The notes below the pieces were generated by a model. The model searched no databases and was not told the DNA's origin. It saw only the letters and a list, made by a program, of their open reading frames with translations. Shown here in pieces: positions 7,163 to 15,070 of a stretch of 64,000 nt of DNA. Position 1 is the first letter of the stretch. Each line of letters starts with the position of its first letter. The position numbers and the translations under genes are program-made. Source of the DNA: Mesorhizobium amorphae (GTDB taxonomy: Bacteria; Pseudomonadota; Alphaproteobacteria; Rhizobiales; Rhizobiaceae); assembly GCA_003240775.1 (NCBI GenBank), contig QFNI01000005.1, forward strand, positions 62,001 to 126,000, given 5' to 3'.

Positions 7163-7408
7163 ATGCCTGCACAACAGCACTTCTTCATCCAGCCCTACCG
7201 CCGTGGCCGAAAAGGGCTCGTCCCGGCCGAACGCCGGCCCGCGCAGACCGAGGCTGGTGCGATCCGCACCGCCGAGAACATGGCATCCCGTTTCGCTGGC
7301 CTCGTCGCCTTCGCCTGCGAGATCGACACCGAGACAGGCGACACCATCAACCCCCGCGAGATCGCGCGCCACGGCGAGGCCCCGGTTCTCGTCCCAGATT
7401 GGGTGTGA
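7163..7408 (+). CDS. Small phage protein of unknown function
   Basis: The 81-aa product begins MPAQQHFFIQPYRRGRKGLV and contains an ENMASRFAGLVAFACEIDTE segment. A perfect AAGGAGG lies 5 bases before the ATG, so it is a well-expressed type of start. The gene is downstream of the repressor, on the same strand, between it and the phage end, and overlaps the next gene by one base (TGATG). Genes at this place in Mu-like phages often act in the lysogenic state. The family is not recognised. Confidence 0.65.
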   Translation: MPAQQHFFIQPYRRGRKGLVPAERRPAQTEAGAIRTAENMASRFAGLVAFACEIDTETGDTINPREIARHGEAPVLVPDWV

Positions 7409-7620
7409 TGGTGCAGCGTCACAAGCGAGCCCGCTCGGTCACCAACCTCGGTCTTTTCGAGGCCGACATGACGAAGGTTCACCAGCTGCTGATGCCTTAC
7501 CTGATCGGCTTGCAGCCGGGCTCGCCGCACTATGATGCCGTCCAGCGCCTCCAGACTGCGCTGGTCGCGAGCGTCTGCGATGTGACTGGGCGCCAGTCGC
7601 CGCCTTGGGCTCACCGCTGA
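7408..7620 (+). CDS. Small phage protein of unknown function next to the phage end
   Basis: The 70-aa product begins MVQRHKRARSVTNLGLFEAD and ends with VCDVTGRQSPPWAHR. It is coupled to the preceding gene through a TGATG overlap, and its stop codon lies 3 bases before the first end repeat. No motif is recognised. The frame is open well upstream, but the coupled ATG at 7408 is the sensible start. Confidence 0.55.
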   Translation: MVQRHKRARSVTNLGLFEADMTKVHQLLMPYLIGLQPGSPHYDAVQRLQTALVASVCDVTGRQSPPWAHR

Positions 7621-7623
7621 TCA

Positions 7624-7644
7624 GGTGCCATTTGAAGTTGCGCG
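7624..7644 (+). repeat. Transposase-binding-type end repeat, inner copy
   Basis: The 21-base sequence GGTGCCATTTGAAGTTGCGC(G) is repeated exactly at 7666-7686 and with 15 of 21 matches at 7784-7804. Three ordered sites at a phage end correspond to the Mu attL sites L3-L2-L1. Confidence 0.75.
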
Positions 7645-7665
7645 CGGGCAGAAATCTCGCGGTTT

Positions 7666-7686
7666 GGTGCCATTTGAAGTTGCGCG
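7666..7686 (+). repeat. Transposase-binding-type end repeat, middle copy
   Basis: An identical 21-base copy of the 7624-7644 repeat, 42 bases further out and in the same orientation. Confidence 0.75.
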
Positions 7687-7783
7687 GGGATTTCCCTCCT
7701 CCGCGCATCTTCTTCTCCCGCTAAGCCTCTGTCTTTCCCACGCTTTCCCGCCTGATCCCGGCTAATCCCGGCCTCCCCGGCCA

Positions 7784-7809
7784 GATGCCATGTGTTCTTG
7801 CGCATTACA
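7784..7809 (+). repeat. Transposase-binding-type end repeat, outermost copy with phage terminus
   Basis: GATGCCATGTGTTCTTGCGC(A) matches the other two repeats at 15 of 21 positions, including the TGCCAT and TTGCGC blocks. It runs to the presumed phage terminus at 7809, where the minus strand starts TGTAATGCGC. About 100 bases separate it from the middle copy, as expected for the outermost Mu-type site, which differs most from the inner ones. Confidence 0.7.
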
Positions 7810-7816
7810 CTTACCC

Positions 7817-8587
7817 TCAGGTCAGGCTGATCGCTTCGCCCATGCCGTCGGAGGGCAGGGTGGGGCCGATGACCTGAATGCGGGCGCCGTTTCGGACGCG
7901 TTCGTAGAAGTCGATGGCGTCCTGGTTCATCATGCGCACGCAGCCCGACGAGACCGAGCGGCCGATCGAGGACCATTCCGGCGAGCCGTGGACGCGGTAG
8001 AGCGTGTCCTGGCCGTTCTGGAAGATGTAGTGGGCGCGCGCACCCAGCGGGTTCTTGAGGCCGCCGGGCATGCCGCCGTAGTCGACGCCCCATTTGGCGA
8101 GGCTCGGATCGCGCGCGATCATCTCCGCGGGCGGGGTCCATTTTGGCCACTTCTGCTTCCACTGGATCACGCCGTCGCCGGCCCATTCGAAGCCCGCGCG
8201 GCCCAGGCCCACGCCGTAGCGCACGGCATAGCCCTGCTCGCGCACGAGATAGAGGTGGTGGGTGGTGGTGTTGACGACCACCGTGCCCGGAGGCTGGCCG
8301 GTGGGATCGTCCACCACCTGGCGCAGGAACTGGTTGTCGATCTTCTGCCACGGCACGGCGGGCACGAGGAAGCCCTCGTCCTCCACGGCCGCATACATGC
8401 TCGCATAATCGCCGAAGCCGAATTGCAGGTCGGCCGGCATGGTGCGCGGCGCGGGCTCGACATAGGTCGGCAGGCGCTCGCGCGTGGTGGAGCAGCCGGC
8501 AAGGGCGGCCGAGCCCAAAAGGGCGCCGGAAGACAGGAGGAAGCCGCGCCGGGAAAGCTCGGGGGCGGAGGGATGGGATCGGGACAT
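7817..8587 (-). CDS. L,D-transpeptidase (ErfK/YbiS/YcfS/YnhG family), Tat lipoprotein
   Basis: This is a 256-aa cell-wall enzyme forming 3-3 cross-links or attaching proteins to peptidoglycan. The N-terminus has a twin-arginine motif (RRGFLLSS) and a lipobox (AALAGC), so it is probably exported by Tat and lipidated. The YkuD domain starts at about residue 105 (PPGTVVVNTTTHHLYLVREQ) and carries the catalytic motif HGSPEW...SSGCVRM with the nucleophilic Cys. The ATG at 8587 is chosen because it begins directly before the export signal; the frame is open further. The Mu-like phage end lies 8 bases past the stop codon, so the gene is intact, but any native terminator has been displaced. Confidence 0.9.
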   Translation of the reverse strand: MSRSHPSAPELSRRGFLLSSGALLGSAALAGCSTTRERLPTYVEPAPRTMPADLQFGFGDYASMYAAVEDEGFLVPAVPWQKIDNQFLRQVVDDPTGQPPGTVVVNTTTHHLYLVREQGYAVRYGVGLGRAGFEWAGDGVIQWKQKWPKWTPPAEMIARDPSLAKWGVDYGGMPGGLKNPLGARAHYIFQNGQDTLYRVHGSPEWSSIGRSVSSGCVRMMNQDAIDFYERVRNGARIQVIGPTLPSDGMGEAISLT

Positions 8588-8829
8588 GGGCCACTCGGGA
8601 CTTAAAGCAGGCTCGCGGCCGGGATGGGTCTCGGCCACGCTTTGAGATAGGCTACGCAAACCCCTCCAAAGAGTTGCAAATCGGGCAGGGGGGCGAACAA
8701 ACAATGGCCGCTGTGTGGCGGGGCGGCCACTGTTGCGCCGAGGCAACAGAAATGGCCGGGGAGCCGCCGAGTTGACGCGCCGGGCGGGCTGCGGTCCAAG
8801 GCGGCACGCACACGCAAGAGGAGACGAGC

Positions 8830-9708
8830 ATGGCCCTTTCGGTTCCCGCGAAGGACGCGACCTGGACCTTCGTGGACGGCGACTGGCACGAAGGCAACGT
8901 GGCCGTGATGGGCCCGCGCTCCCACGCGATGTGGCTGGGATCGAGCGTGTTCGACGGCGCGCGCTGGTTCGAGGGCGTGGCGCCCGACCTCGACCGCCAC
9001 GCCGAGCGCGTGAACGCCTCGGCGCGCGCGCTCGGCCTCGAGCCCACCGAGACGCCCGAGCGCATCGTGGAGCTGACCTGGGACGGGCTGAAGCGCTTCG
9101 ACGGCCAAACGGCGGTCTATGTGCGGCCGATGTATTGGGCCGAGCACGGCGGCTACATGGGCGTGCCGGCCGACCCCGCCTCGACGCGCTTCTGCCTTTG
9201 CCTCTACGAGGCGCCGATGATCGCGCCTTCGGGCTTCTCGCTCGGGGTCTCGCCGTTTCGGCGGCCGACCTTCGAGACCATGCCGACGAATGCCAAGGCG
9301 GGCTGCCTCTACCCCAACAATGCGCGCGCGGTGCTCGAAGCGCGCTCGCGCGGCTTCGACAACGCGCTGGTGCTCGACATGCTGGGCAACGTCGCGGAAA
9401 CGGGGACGTCCAACATCTTCCTGGTGCGCGACGGGGTGGCGATGACGCCGGCGCCCAACGGCACGTTCCTGAACGGCATCACGCGCACCCGCACGATCGG
9501 CCTCCTGCGCGAGGCGGGGCACGCGGTTGTGGAGCGCACGCTGTCGGTGCGCGATTTCCTGGAGGCCGACGAGATCTTTTCAACGGGCAACCATTCCAAG
9601 GTGGTGCCGGTGACGCGGTTCGAGGGAAGGGAGCTGCAGGCGGGGCCCGTGGCACGGCGGGCGCGGGCGCTTTACTGGGAGTGGGCGCATGATGGCGGGA
9701 CGCGCTGA
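8830..9708 (+). CDS. ilvE: Branched-chain amino acid aminotransferase (class IV)
   Basis: This 292-aa PLP enzyme belongs to the fold-type IV aminotransferases that make or degrade Leu, Ile and Val. Visible features are the PLP-lysine region (PTNAKAGCLYPNNARAVLEA, Lys near residue 156), the VAETGTSNIFLV phosphate-binding loop and the C-terminal FSTGNHSKVVPVTRF. AAGAGGAG lies 8 bases before the ATG. In rhizobia a gene of this kind stands next to sodB, as here. D-amino-acid aminotransferase and aminodeoxychorismate lyase share the fold; annotation as branched-chain aminotransferase rests on the overall pattern and the neighbourhood. Confidence 0.85.
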   Translation: MALSVPAKDATWTFVDGDWHEGNVAVMGPRSHAMWLGSSVFDGARWFEGVAPDLDRHAERVNASARALGLEPTETPERIVELTWDGLKRFDGQTAVYVRPMYWAEHGGYMGVPADPASTRFCLCLYEAPMIAPSGFSLGVSPFRRPTFETMPTNAKAGCLYPNNARAVLEARSRGFDNALVLDMLGNVAETGTSNIFLVRDGVAMTPAPNGTFLNGITRTRTIGLLREAGHAVVERTLSVRDFLEADEIFSTGNHSKVVPVTRFEGRELQAGPVARRARALYWEWAHDGGTR

Positions 9709-9724
9709 AGGGTGGGTTCCCCCC

Positions 9725-9900
9725 AGCCTCGAACGCGATGAGCTAGGCGAGGGGCAGGAGATGACAGGCGCAAGCCTTTCCGCTCCCCTCCCCCTTGAGG
9801 GGAGGGGTTAGGGGTGGGGGTGAACTGAATGACCGTTTGAGCGGTGGAGGTTTTACCCCCACCCCATACCCCTCCCCTCAAGGGGGAGGGGGGCGGAGAG
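9725..9900. repeat. Dispersed palindromic element, copy 1
   Basis: The stretch between the aminotransferase gene and sodB holds a short module (CCTCGAACGCGATGAGCTAG) followed by a large inverted repeat. Its arms of 34 bases at 9788-9821 and 9855-9888 match at 32 positions, and the middle (AACTGAATGACCGTTTGAGC) is nearly identical in copy 2. Copies 2 and 3 lie at 12229-12535 and 33834-34083. The arms are nearly all G or C runs on one strand. Minus-strand open frames here encode Pro/Ser-rich sequence and are not credible genes. Apart from this element, 9709-10087 holds only the sodB leader with AAGGAG. Confidence 0.85.
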
Positions 9901-10087
9901 GTTGGTTCTTCGACTGGGTCGGGGCGTTTCAGGCGGGATGGAAAGCGTGAGGCTCGGGGTCGCCTGGGTTGGGAAGAAACCCGTCCGATCCCCTTTCGGC
10001 GTTGCCGCTCGGGCTTGCGAACACTATCTCGTGAGGCGATCGGGGGCGGCACGCGCTTCCCGAGCGAGGATTCGAAGGAGACGCCCC

Positions 10088-10690
10088 ATGGCTTTCACGC
10101 TGCCCGAACTCCCCTACGACTACGAAGCGCTTCAGCCCTACATGTCCAAGGAGACGCTGGAGTACCACCACGACAAGCACCACAAGGCCTATGTCGACAA
10201 CGGCAACAAGCTGGCCGCGGAAGCCGGCATGGACGGGCTGTCGCTGGAAGAGATCGTCAAGCAGAGCTACGGCAAGAATCCCGGCCTCTTCAACAATGCC
10301 GGCCAGCACTACAACCACATCCATTTCTGGCAGTGGATGAAGCCCAACGGCGGCGGCAACAAGCTGCCGGGCGCGCTGCAGACGGCGTTCGACAGCGATC
10401 TGGGCGGCTACGACAAGTTCAAGGCCGATTTCGTGGCGGCCGGCACGACGCAGTTCGGCTCGGGCTGGGCCTGGGTGTCGGTGAAGGACGGCAAGCTCGA
10501 GATCTCGAAGACGCCGAACGGCGAGAGCCCGCTGGTGCACGGCGCCTCGCCGATCCTGGGCGTCGACGTGTGGGAGCACTCCTATTACATCGACTACCGC
10601 AACGCGCGCCCGAAATATCTCGAAGCCTTCGTGGACAGCCTCATCAACTGGGACCACGTGCTCGAGCTCTACGAGAAGGCTCGCGGCTGA
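10088..10690 (+). CDS. sodB: Superoxide dismutase (Fe/Mn family)
   Basis: This 200-aa enzyme dismutates superoxide, probably in the cytoplasm since no signal peptide is present. Metal ligands are visible as His27 in EYHHDKHHKAYV, a second His in GQHYNHIHFW (residues about 77-85), and Asp and His in DVWEHSYYIDY. The family signature DxWEHxYY is intact. Length is normal. AAGGAG is well placed before the ATG. A strong intrinsic terminator follows at 10719-10745. Iron versus manganese use cannot be decided safely by eye. Confidence 0.95.
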   Translation: MAFTLPELPYDYEALQPYMSKETLEYHHDKHHKAYVDNGNKLAAEAGMDGLSLEEIVKQSYGKNPGLFNNAGQHYNHIHFWQWMKPNGGGNKLPGALQTAFDSDLGGYDKFKADFVAAGTTQFGSGWAWVSVKDGKLEISKTPNGESPLVHGASPILGVDVWEHSYYIDYRNARPKYLEAFVDSLINWDHVLELYEKARG

Positions 10691-10718
10691 GGCTTTCGCG
10701 CTTGAGACGAACGTCCCG

Positions 10719-10745
10719 AACCCCGGCAGCGATGCCGGGGTTTTT
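10719..10745 (+). terminator. Intrinsic terminator of sodB
   Basis: A 10-base perfect stem (AACCCCGGCA / TGCCGGGGTT) with a GCGA loop is followed directly by T residues, 28 bases after the sodB stop. Confidence 0.9.
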
Positions 10746-10854
10746 CATTGCGCGGGTTTTGCGGCACTCTTGGCGGCGAATCGATGCCGGAACGGGTCGC
10801 GGCCCGCTCCGTTCTTCTCCCCAGCCAGCAACAGCCAGCCCGACCGGAGACGTC

Positions 10855-11286
10855 ATGAAGAAGCTTTCCCTCGCCTTGTCCCTGCTTGCGGCGACCGCCG
10901 CCGCGGCCTTCGCCAACCCGGTGGAAGAGCGCGAGGCCATCATGAAGGAGCGCGGCGGCCTGTTGCGCCAGCTCGCCCCCATCGCACGCGGCGAAGCGCC
11001 CTTCGACCAGGCCGCCGCCCAGGCGCTGCTGGTGAAGCTCGACGAAAACGCCCACCGCGATTCGGTGGAGGCGCTGTTTCCCGAAGGCACCCAGGCCGGC
11101 TCCGAGGCGAGCCCGCGCATCTGGGAGGACATGAACGGCTACAAGGCGCTGTGGGCGAAATATGCCGACACCACCGCTGCGGCCGTTGCGGCAGCGCCCC
11201 AGGACCAGGCGGCGCTCCAGGCGGCCTTCGGCACCATTGCCGCCACCTGCTCGGGCTGCCACCAGACCTATCGCATCAGCAACTGA
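10855..11286 (+). CDS. Secreted class II cytochrome c (c'/c-556 type)
   Basis: The 143-aa product has a cleavable signal peptide (MKKLSLALSLLAATAAAAFA) and a single heme motif CSGCH close to the C-terminus followed by QTYRISN. A C-terminal CxxCH is the hallmark of four-helix-bundle class II cytochromes c. The body is helical (REAIMKERGGLLRQLAPIAR at the start). It is periplasmic, probably a small electron carrier or gas-binding cytochrome. It is 10 bases upstream of the diheme cytochrome gene, with which it likely forms an operon; the heme is attached by the Ccm system encoded at 46407-50390. Confidence 0.88.
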   Translation: MKKLSLALSLLAATAAAAFANPVEEREAIMKERGGLLRQLAPIARGEAPFDQAAAQALLVKLDENAHRDSVEALFPEGTQAGSEASPRIWEDMNGYKALWAKYADTTAAAVAAAPQDQAALQAAFGTIAATCSGCHQTYRISN

Positions 11287-11296
11287 CGCGCCTCCG

Positions 11297-12223
11297 ATGC
11301 GCAGGCTCCGCACGGTGCTTCTCGGCCTCCTGCTCGTTCTCGCGGCAGGGGCGGTGGCGGCCTGGGCGCTGACGATGCCCCGCACGCTGGGCGAGAGCGA
11401 GCTTGCGGCGCTCCAGCCGGGCGATGCGGGCAAGGGCGAGCGCATCTTCCACGCGGGAGGCTGCGCGTCGTGTCATGCGGCGCCGGGCGCTGAGGGCGAC
11501 GCGCGGCTTCAGCTCGGCGGGGGCGTGCGGCTGTCGACCGCGTTCGGCACCTTCGTCGCGCCCAACATCTCCTCGCATCCCGATGACGGGATCGGGCGCT
11601 GGACCGTGCAGGACCTGGCCAACGCCATGCTGCGCGGCGTGTCGCCCGAGCGCGAGCACTATTATCCGGCCTTTCCCTACACGTCCTATGCGCGGATGAA
11701 CCCGCAGGACGTGGCGGACCTTCATGCCTATCTTGGGACGCTGCCCGCGGTCGCGGGCCGTGCGCCCGCAAACGAGGTGGCGTTTCCCTTCAACATGCGG
11801 CGCGCGCTCGGCTTGTGGAAGCTGCTCTACCTCGACACGGCGCCCGTGATCGCGCTGCCCGAGGGGGCCGACCCCAAGCTCGCGCTCGGGCGCTATCTCG
11901 TGGAAGGCCCCGGCCATTGCGGCGAGTGCCACACGCCGCGCAACCCGATCGGCGGGCCGGAGAACGGTCAGTGGCTGGCGGGTGCGGCCGCGGCCGAAGG
12001 CCAGGGCAACGTGCCCAACATCACGGGCGGCGAGGGGGGCCTGGGCGACTGGAGCGAGGCGGATTTCGTGGAGCTGCTGTCCACGGGCTTCACGCCGGAG
12101 TTCGATTCGGTGGGGGGGACGATGGCGGATGTGGTGAAGAACACGGCGGCGTTGTCGGACGAGGACCGGGCGGCGATGGCGGCGTATCTGAAGGCCGTGC
12201 CGGCGCATGGGAATGGGTATTAG
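11297..12223 (+). CDS. Membrane-anchored diheme cytochrome c
   Basis: The 308-aa product has one N-terminal membrane segment (residues about 6-25, VLLGLLLVLAAGAVAAWALT) and two class I heme motifs, CASCH near residue 53 and CGECH near residue 209. Each starts a cytochrome c fold, with distal residues in the YAR-MNPQ and FTPEFDSVGGTM segments. Such proteins resemble the cytochrome subunits of alcohol, aldehyde or fructose dehydrogenases, but no dehydrogenase subunit is adjacent. It likely passes electrons from its class II partner or an unknown donor to the respiratory chain. The start ATG is 10 bases after the upstream stop. Confidence 0.85.
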   Translation: MRRLRTVLLGLLLVLAAGAVAAWALTMPRTLGESELAALQPGDAGKGERIFHAGGCASCHAAPGAEGDARLQLGGGVRLSTAFGTFVAPNISSHPDDGIGRWTVQDLANAMLRGVSPEREHYYPAFPYTSYARMNPQDVADLHAYLGTLPAVAGRAPANEVAFPFNMRRALGLWKLLYLDTAPVIALPEGADPKLALGRYLVEGPGHCGECHTPRNPIGGPENGQWLAGAAAAEGQGNVPNITGGEGGLGDWSEADFVELLSTGFTPEFDSVGGTMADVVKNTAALSDEDRAAMAAYLKAVPAHGNGY

Positions 12224-12228
12224 CGGGG

Positions 12229-12535
12229 GTGAGAGGCGACGGCCGAAAGGCCGGCACGAAGCCACAGAGGTGGCTTCGTGAGCCTCGAACGCCCTGAGCC
12301 ATGCGAAGGGCCGGGGGATGACGGGTGCGAACCTCTGCGCCTCCCTCCCCCTTGAGGGGGTGAGAGGCGACGGCCGGAGGCCGGCAGGAAGCCATGGGTA
12401 TGGCTTCTTGAGCATCGAACGCGATGAGCTATGCGAAGAGCAGGTGATGTAGGGTGGGGGTGAACTGAATGACCGTTGGAGCGGTGGAGGTGTTACCCCC
12501 ACCCCTTACCCCTCCCCTCAAGGGGGAGGGGGGAC
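12229..12535. repeat. Dispersed palindromic element, copy 2 (double hairpin module)
   Basis: This stretch carries the hairpin module twice. Each has CGGCC-loop-GGCCG followed by a GAAGCC(A)N stem: GAAGCCAC-AGAG-GTGGCTTC at 12258-12277 and GAAGCCAT-GGGT-ATGGCTTC at 12388-12407. The last stem pair changes from C-G to T-A on both sides, a compensatory change. A GCGATGAGCTATGCGAAGAG-type tail follows, then a truncated left arm (12450-12461) and a full right arm (12495-12528) of the large inverted repeat. No gene is credible in 12224-12572. Confidence 0.85.
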
Positions 12536-12572
12536 TTTGAGGTGGTCGCTAGGCGATCAGACTTCGCGAGGC

Positions 12573-12959
12573 TCAGCGGGAGCCGAGGAATTCGAAGCCG
12601 GATTCGGGGAAGAAGCGGTTGTAGTCGCAGGTGAGTTCTTCGCCCGGTGCGATGGGGCGGATGGCGAAGTGGTTGTTCTCGTCGGAGACGTCGAGGTTGG
12701 GGTCGTCGGAGTGGTTCATGTAGCGCGCGTCGTCGGCCTCGAAGACGATGTGGCCGGGATGCGCGCGCGAGGGGTAGCAGTAGCGGTCGAGATAAAGGCG
12801 GACGGGGCCGGTTTCGGCCTCGTAGAGCGCGTTGGGGATCAGGCGGTCGTAGTCCGGCTGCATGCGCCAGACGAGCGTGCCTTGGGGGATCGGCTCCTTG
12901 GCGAAGACGCCGATCCCTTCGAGTGCTGACTGCGCGAGGTAGACGGAAACGAGCAGCAT
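12573..12959 (-). CDS. SET-domain protein (putative protein-lysine methyltransferase)
   Basis: The 128-aa product is essentially a bare SET domain. It starts MLLVSVYLAQSALEGIGVFA, contains ARYMNHSDDPNL (the NHS motif that contacts S-adenosylmethionine) and ends with APGEELTCDYNRFFPES, matching the ELTxDY signature. The length fits bacterial stand-alone SET proteins. The substrate is unknown. The ATG at 12959 overlaps the stop of the upstream oligopeptidase gene by one base, so the two are translationally coupled. The frame continues upstream but only as the shadow of that gene. Confidence 0.85.
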   Translation of the reverse strand: MLLVSVYLAQSALEGIGVFAKEPIPQGTLVWRMQPDYDRLIPNALYEAETGPVRLYLDRYCYPSRAHPGHIVFEADDARYMNHSDDPNLDVSDENNHFAIRPIAPGEELTCDYNRFFPESGFEFLGSR

Positions 12960-15070
12960 CAGCGCGCGGGCTCGTCCCGGCCGACGGCTTTCAGCGCGAA
13001 GGCGTAGGTGTAGGCGATCTCTTCCAGCCGCGAGAAGCGGCCCGAGGCGCCGCCGTGGCCCGAATCCATGTGGATCTTGAAGAGCACGGGGTTTTGGCCG
13101 TGCTTGCGGGCGCGCAGGCGGGCGACCCACTTGGCGGGCTCCCAATAGGTGACGCGCGGGTCGGTCAGGCCGGCGACTGCCAGGATCGGCGGGTAGGGGA
13201 GCGCGTCCACGTTGTCGTAGGGCGAATAGGCGGCGATGGTCTTGTAGTCTGTCTCGGACGCGATGGGGTTGCCCCATTCCGGCCATTCGGGCGGGGTGAG
13301 CGGCAGGGTCGCGTCGAGCATGGTGTTGAGCACATCGACGAAGGGCACTTCCGCGATCACCGCGCCGAAGGCGTTGGGCGCCATGTTGGCGACCGCGCCC
13401 ATCAGCATGCCCCCGGCGGAGCCCCCTTGGGCGGCGATGCGGTCGTGGCTCGTGTAGCCTTCGGCGACGAGGTGGCGGGCGCAGGCGATGAAGTCGCGGA
13501 AGGTGTTTTCCTTGTGCTCGCGCTTGCCGTTCTCGTACCAGCCATAGCCCTTGTCCTTGCCGCCGCGCACATGGGCGATGGCGTAGACGAGCCCGCGGTC
13601 CACGAGCGACAGGCAGTTGGTGTTGAAGGAGGCGGGCATCGAGATGCCGTAGGCGCCGTAGCCGTAGAGCAGGCAGGGCGCCTGGCCGTCGAGCACGAGG
13701 CCCCGGCGGTGGATGAGCGAGATCGGAACGAGCTCGCCGTCGCCTGCGGGCGCCATCAGGCGGCGGGTGACGTAGTCGTCCGCGTCGTGGCCCGAGGGCA
13801 CTTCCTGGGTCTTGAGAAGCGTGCGCTCGCGGGTGCCCATGTCGTAGTCGAAGACCTGGGCGGGCGTCGCCATGGACGAATAGGAGAAGCGCAGAACGGG
13901 CGTGTCATATTCGTAGGTGCCCGACAGCCCCAGCGAATAGGCCTCCTCCTCGAAAGCGATGGCGTGTTCGGCACCGCTCTCGCGCTCGCGCACCACGATG
14001 CGCGGCGCGCCGTCCTTGCGCTCCAGGCGCACCAGGAAGTGCTTGAAGGACACGATCGACAGGATCAGGCGGCCGGGCTCGTGGGGAACGAGCTCCACCC
14101 AGTTGGCGCGACCGGGTGTTTCGACCGGCGCGGTCATGATCTTGAAGTCCTTGGCGCCGTCGGCGTTGGTGAGCACGAAGAACTCGGCCCCGCCTTCCTC
14201 GATCTCGTATTGCAGGCCGGGCTCGCGCGCTTCGATCAGGCGGGGGGTCAAGGTGGGATCGCGCGGGTCGATCAGGTGGACCTCGGTCGTCTCGTGGTCG
14301 TTGATGCCGATCATGATCCAGTCGCGGCCGCGCGTGCCGCCGACATTCATGAAGAAGCCGGGATCGGGCTCCTCGTAGATCAGGCGGTCGGAGGCGGGCT
14401 CGGTGCCCAGCTCGTGGAAGAAGATGCGGGAAGGGCGGTGGTTCTCGTCGAGCCGCGCATAGAAGAAGCCGCGCTCGCCCTCGCCCCAGACGCCGGAGCC
14501 CGCGGTGTCGGGGATCACGTCTTCGAGGTCGTGGCCGCCCGCGATGTCGCGGATGCGCAGCGTGAAGAATTCCGAGCCCTTGTCGTCGAAGGTCCAGATC
14601 AAGCGCTCGTGGCTCGGCGCGTGGTCGGTGCCGCCGATGCGGAAATAGGGCTTGCCTTCGGCTTCCACGTCGCCGTCGAGGATGATTGCGGGCTCGCCGC
14701 CCTCGCGCGGGGTGCGGAAGAAGCGCGGCTGCTGGCCGCCCGTCTTGTAGGACGCGCCATAGGCGAAGGGGCCGTCCTTCATGGGCACGGAGGAATCGTC
14801 CTCCTTGATGCGGCCCTTCATCTCGGCGAACAAAGCGGCGCGCAGGCCTTCCGTGTCGGCCATCAGCGCCGCCTGGTATTCGTTTTCGGCTTCGAGATGG
14901 TTGCGGATCGCGTCATCGAGCAACGCGCTGTCCTTGAACACCTCCTGCCAGTTCTCGGCGCGCAGCCAGGCATATTCGTCCACGCGGGTGATGCCGTGGC
15001 GCGTGTCGGCCACCGGATGCTCGGCGGCGACCGGCGGCTCGATGGGGGCAAAGCGGGGTGCAGCCGTCAT
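12959..15070 (-). CDS. ptrB: Oligopeptidase B (S9 family prolyl oligopeptidase type)
   Basis: This 703-aa cytoplasmic serine peptidase cleaves small peptides after basic residues. It has an N-terminal seven-bladed propeller region (start MTAAPRFAPIEPPVAAEHPV, then HGITRVDEYAWLRAENWQEV) and a C-terminal alpha/beta hydrolase domain. The nucleophile is the Ser in GGSAGGMLMG, the Asp lies in AGLTDPRVTYWEPAKW, and the His in HMDSGHGGASGRFSRLEE. The length is typical of PtrB. The ATG at 15070 is chosen because the conserved N-terminus starts there; about 100 open codons upstream have no protein-like character. Its stop is coupled to the SET-domain gene. Confidence 0.92.
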   Translation of the reverse strand: MTAAPRFAPIEPPVAAEHPVADTRHGITRVDEYAWLRAENWQEVFKDSALLDDAIRNHLEAENEYQAALMADTEGLRAALFAEMKGRIKEDDSSVPMKDGPFAYGASYKTGGQQPRFFRTPREGGEPAIILDGDVEAEGKPYFRIGGTDHAPSHERLIWTFDDKGSEFFTLRIRDIAGGHDLEDVIPDTAGSGVWGEGERGFFYARLDENHRPSRIFFHELGTEPASDRLIYEEPDPGFFMNVGGTRGRDWIMIGINDHETTEVHLIDPRDPTLTPRLIEAREPGLQYEIEEGGAEFFVLTNADGAKDFKIMTAPVETPGRANWVELVPHEPGRLILSIVSFKHFLVRLERKDGAPRIVVRERESGAEHAIAFEEEAYSLGLSGTYEYDTPVLRFSYSSMATPAQVFDYDMGTRERTLLKTQEVPSGHDADDYVTRRLMAPAGDGELVPISLIHRRGLVLDGQAPCLLYGYGAYGISMPASFNTNCLSLVDRGLVYAIAHVRGGKDKGYGWYENGKREHKENTFRDFIACARHLVAEGYTSHDRIAAQGGSAGGMLMGAVANMAPNAFGAVIAEVPFVDVLNTMLDATLPLTPPEWPEWGNPIASETDYKTIAAYSPYDNVDALPYPPILAVAGLTDPRVTYWEPAKWVARLRARKHGQNPVLFKIHMDSGHGGASGRFSRLEEIAYTYAFALKAVGRDEPAR

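Larger units (their letters stand above)
1..7809. mobile_element. Mu-like transposable prophage, left-end segment (runs off the window)
   Basis: The segment shows the diagnostic Mu layout in mirror image. From the phage end at about 7809 inward come three copies of a 21-base transposase-binding type repeat, two small genes, a repressor pointing towards the end, an operator region, and a leftward early operon containing a Ner-like protein, a DDE transposase of Mu A type and an AAA ATPase of Mu B type. The end is placed at 7809 because the outermost bases read on the minus strand as TGTAATGCGC, and Mu-type ends start with TG. The host L,D-transpeptidase stop codon lies 8 bases beyond. The other phage end is outside the window, so the 5-base target duplication cannot be checked. 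Confidence 0.85.

Noticed and set aside
9672..10052. Minus-strand frames with Pro/Ser-rich sequence such as PSPLRGG in the repeat elements (also at 12090-12395 and 33763-34014)
   Set aside because: They translate the dispersed palindromic element; the three copies are similar as DNA and have no ribosome binding sites.
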